From Daucus carota subsp. sativus (Eukaryota; Streptophyta; Magnoliopsida; Apiales; Apiaceae): a stretch of 64,000 bases of DNA. The notes under the pieces were generated by a model. The model was not told the DNA's origin and did not search any database. It saw nothing but the letters and a program-made list of their open reading frames with translations. A program made the translations under genes and the position numbers. Below, one piece after another: positions 61,632-64,000 of the stretch. The stretch is from contig NC_030383.2 in assembly GCF_001625215.2 (NCBI RefSeq), positions 52,448,380 through 52,512,379 of the forward strand. Direction: 5' to 3'. Each line of letters begins with the position of its first letter. The first letter of the stretch is position 1.

Positions 61632-63949
61632 ATGGCAGCTGCAGATACATCGTTATCCTCCTCATCATCCTCATCTGTATCGATGACTAGTCCGTCTTGG
61701 ACTCAACAAGAAGAAGCGCCGCCGGTGATTTCTGTTGTAATCGGCGGTGAGTCTGGTAATCAGGATAACAGTAATGCTGGTGGCTTGAAGCAAGTGTGGG
61801 GGAAGCCGGTTAATGTGAATGGGAGTAGTGGTGGTGCTGCTGTTTTGAGTGCTGCGGTGGCTACGGTTGATGTTAGTTCTCGTGCTAGTGAGGCTCCTGC
61901 TGCCGGTGTTGTTATGGATACGCACTCGTGGCCTGCGCTTTCCAAAGCGCCTCCCAAATCTGCTTCTTCCGATTCCGTGCCGACATCTCACTCGGTTTGT
62001 TTTCGACTCTTTTACTTGCGTAAAAAGTGTCTATATGACTCTTCATAATTGTTATTGTCGATGTTTATAAATGTTAATCTATTACTTACATTATGTGATA
62101 CATTGTTGAAGTTGTGATGGATTTTTTTTTATTGTAAAACTAACTATTAAGAAATAATCTTGAAAGCAATCTATAAATCAATTATAGATAATGTGTGATT
62201 AAGAAGAGGATTGGGAGCAAAGAGGGTGAGATTAGTAGTATTATTATCATTACTGACATTGGTTTTGATGCAGTGTTGTTTGGAGATGAGAGAAATCCAT
62301 AGCGTAGAAATGCATTTGCAGTGTCATACTAGAGATTAAAATCTCTTAAGACATCCTCAAGTTTCATCATTTTTATCTTCTGGTTAACATTCTTCTTACC
62401 TCCAAAATCCACCCTCAAAATTGCCAGAAAATGCTTCAACTTTTAAATTTGCTAACAGTCACGTTCATTATATACCTTTGATTTTAGATTCTTTACGTAT
62501 ATATTAAAATATCTTACATGGCCCTGGGTGCTGATTCAAGTGTCAGATACTTAGATGGAATTTCAGGAATCTTAATAATGGGTCTGAAAGCTTAACCAGT
62601 AAATATTCATATAAATTAATTTATCATACATTGATAAAAAGGCCTACTAAAATAAATTGTTTACACTTTTACTTATGTTTGTTAGATTATTGCATCAAAT
62701 CAAAACAATAACATATGAACAAGTCATATAAACAAGTTGTCGAGACCTTATTTACCATTTTGAACTGGGTTGCTGCAAGGTCATGTATCTGATTTTAATA
62801 CGAAGTACTCGACTCGGATCTCATATCCACACCCATGTCTTGTCTAGTGAACGGGTATGAGGAATGAATTGGAGAGTCCTACGAGTTCTAAAAATTACCT
62901 TAATCTCAGGTTTTTAATCCTCTTAATACGTGTTATTTATATTTGTATTTATAATTGTTGCAAGTTTATTCCTTATAGTATTTTTTACTAAAAATTGTTG
63001 TTATATACTCAAATTATAATCAAACATAAGGTATGTGATGTGATAACATATATAAGCTAATGAATATTTGAATGAAATCTGATGAATTAAATATGTTTAT
63101 ATACTTAAATATTTGGATATTTTATCAGTTGGATATGCTGACATGTGAATGATTCCATGTTTTAGGGTAGTGGAATGGGCTCTATATCTTCAAGTAAACA
63201 AGTTATAGGAAATACTTCAAGTCCTAATTCAAATGTGAATCATGTAACAAATACACGCCAAAGGTCTATAAAGCGTGGTACAAACAATGGTGGCTTTATT
63301 CAGCCATCTTCACCACAACCACAAGCTCCAGCTGTGGAAGTGCTGCCAGGAAAGCCTGGTATTACTACTGGGGAATCTTCCTCCCATAAGGAGGGTGGTC
63401 CAAAGGGAGGATTTGGGAATGATCACCAACCCCAGCGTAGTAATTCCTTTAACAGGCGGGGAGGTGGTGGGCAGCATCCGCGTGGAGATGCTTCTTATCA
63501 TCATAGTTCTGGGGGAAGACGTGATCAGGATCGTGGGAATCAGGACTGGAATCATACTCAGCAGAGTTATGGTAGCAGAGACAACTACATGCAGCAGCAG
63601 AGAGGTGCTCATAGGGGCTATCCACGAGGCCCGCATGCGTCTCCATTCATTGCTCCTCAACCTTTGCCTGTCCGCCCATATCCTAATCACATGGTTTTCC
63701 CCACAGGTGAAATGTTTTGTCATTAATTACATAATAACTTGTATTTCTGCTCTATTTTATTGCTTCCTAACCAACATTTAATATGATAGCAGATGTTCCG
63801 CAGCCTGTATTTTATGTTCAAAGTCCGGAATCTCTTAGAGGAGTTGTGCCTATCATGCCACAAGTGGCAGCTCATCCTATGTATTATCCTCCCATTCCAG
63901 ATCCTCAATTGCATGTTAAGATTATGAATCAGATAGAATATTATTTCAG
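61632..63949 (+). CDS. LARP1: La-related protein 1 (LARP1), 5' part
   Basis: LARP1 proteins bind mRNA (5' TOP motifs, poly(A)) and control translation and heat-induced decay in plants. Exons visible: 61632-61994, 63166-63706 and 63793-63949; phases match and the last one ends in a GT donor at the edge of the La motif. The start is MAAADTSLSSSSSSSVSMTS, then KQVWGKPVN and MDTHSWPALSKAPPK, the conserved WPALS element of plant LARP1. A low-complexity Gly/Gln/Arg/His-rich section follows (NSFNRRGGGGQHPRGDASYH). The last codons are HVKIMNQIEYYFS, the first helix of the La motif. The RNA-binding domains and DM15 region, if present, lie beyond the window. Confidence 0.95.
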
Positions 63950-64000
63950 GTGCTTCGTCATCGTCTTTGTTTACTTTATATTGTGTCTGGTAGTTTTGTT

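Noticed and set aside
61671..61991. Arg-rich minus-strand frame
   Set aside because: Antisense shadow of LARP1 exon 1 (Ser and Ala/Gly-rich coding strand).
63275..63781. 168-codon plus frame and a 137-codon minus frame
   Set aside because: Shadows of LARP1 exon 2; they lack the WPALS and La motif continuity.
1..64000. CRISPR arrays, bacterial operons, rRNA
   Set aside because: None seen; tandem repeats present are microsatellites or duplicated transposon DNA.

Overview
The window is nuclear DNA of a flowering plant, most likely a eudicot. The evidence is AT-rich sequence, GT-AG introns, several host genes whose exons match well-known plant proteins, and a dense layer of plant transposable elements (Copia, Ty3, hAT, Mutator-like, Harbinger-type and Stowaway MITEs, Helitrons). 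I cannot name the species from sequence alone.

Host genes that look intact where visible are: a retromer VPS35 gene (minus, 5' half only, exons from 2970 down to 201); an MCA1-like mechanosensitive Ca2+ channel gene (plus, 39924-44630, seven coding exons, 420 aa); a small Trm112/PREY-like gene (plus, 55600-56234, 86 aa); an FD-like group A bZIP gene (minus, 58570-57885); and the 5' part of a La-related protein 1 gene (plus, from 61632, running off the right edge just as the La motif begins). A four-exon gene of unknown function (plus, 29124-31052) keeps perfect exon phases but has one in-frame TGA.

Between them lie large transposon-rich regions. 3.3-4.9 kb is a decayed Ty3 fragment. 5.5-18.9 kb holds three broken DC1-domain (Cys/His-rich) gene copies, split by a 6 kb decayed Copia element, a 2.2 kb Helitron and a hAT MITE. 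The Copia element itself has a Mutator-like element in its 5' LTR and a Harbinger-type MITE in its 3' LTR. About 21.1-28.5 kb is a mosaic of minus-strand exon fragments from unrelated genes (Na+/H+ exchanger NHX, ankyrin palmitoyltransferase, MATE transporter and unidentified ones) that starts at a Helitron-like 3' end. 34-38 kb holds two small related Helitrons, a MuDR transposase remnant and tandem duplications. 45637-54392 has matching Helitron termini and an A/T insertion site, and carries the first exon of an SR splicing factor gene plus other exon-like pieces. 54.6-55.2 kb is a Stowaway MITE nested in another Stowaway MITE.

The two most notable points are the gene-fragment-carrying Helitrons, and a 1.45 kb hAT element with a perfect 8-bp target duplication that sits 24 bp upstream of the FD-like start codon. 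The same FD-like gene also has a GC (not GT) donor at its last intron. The genes do not form a functional cluster; they are ordinary single-copy plant genes separated by transposon debris.
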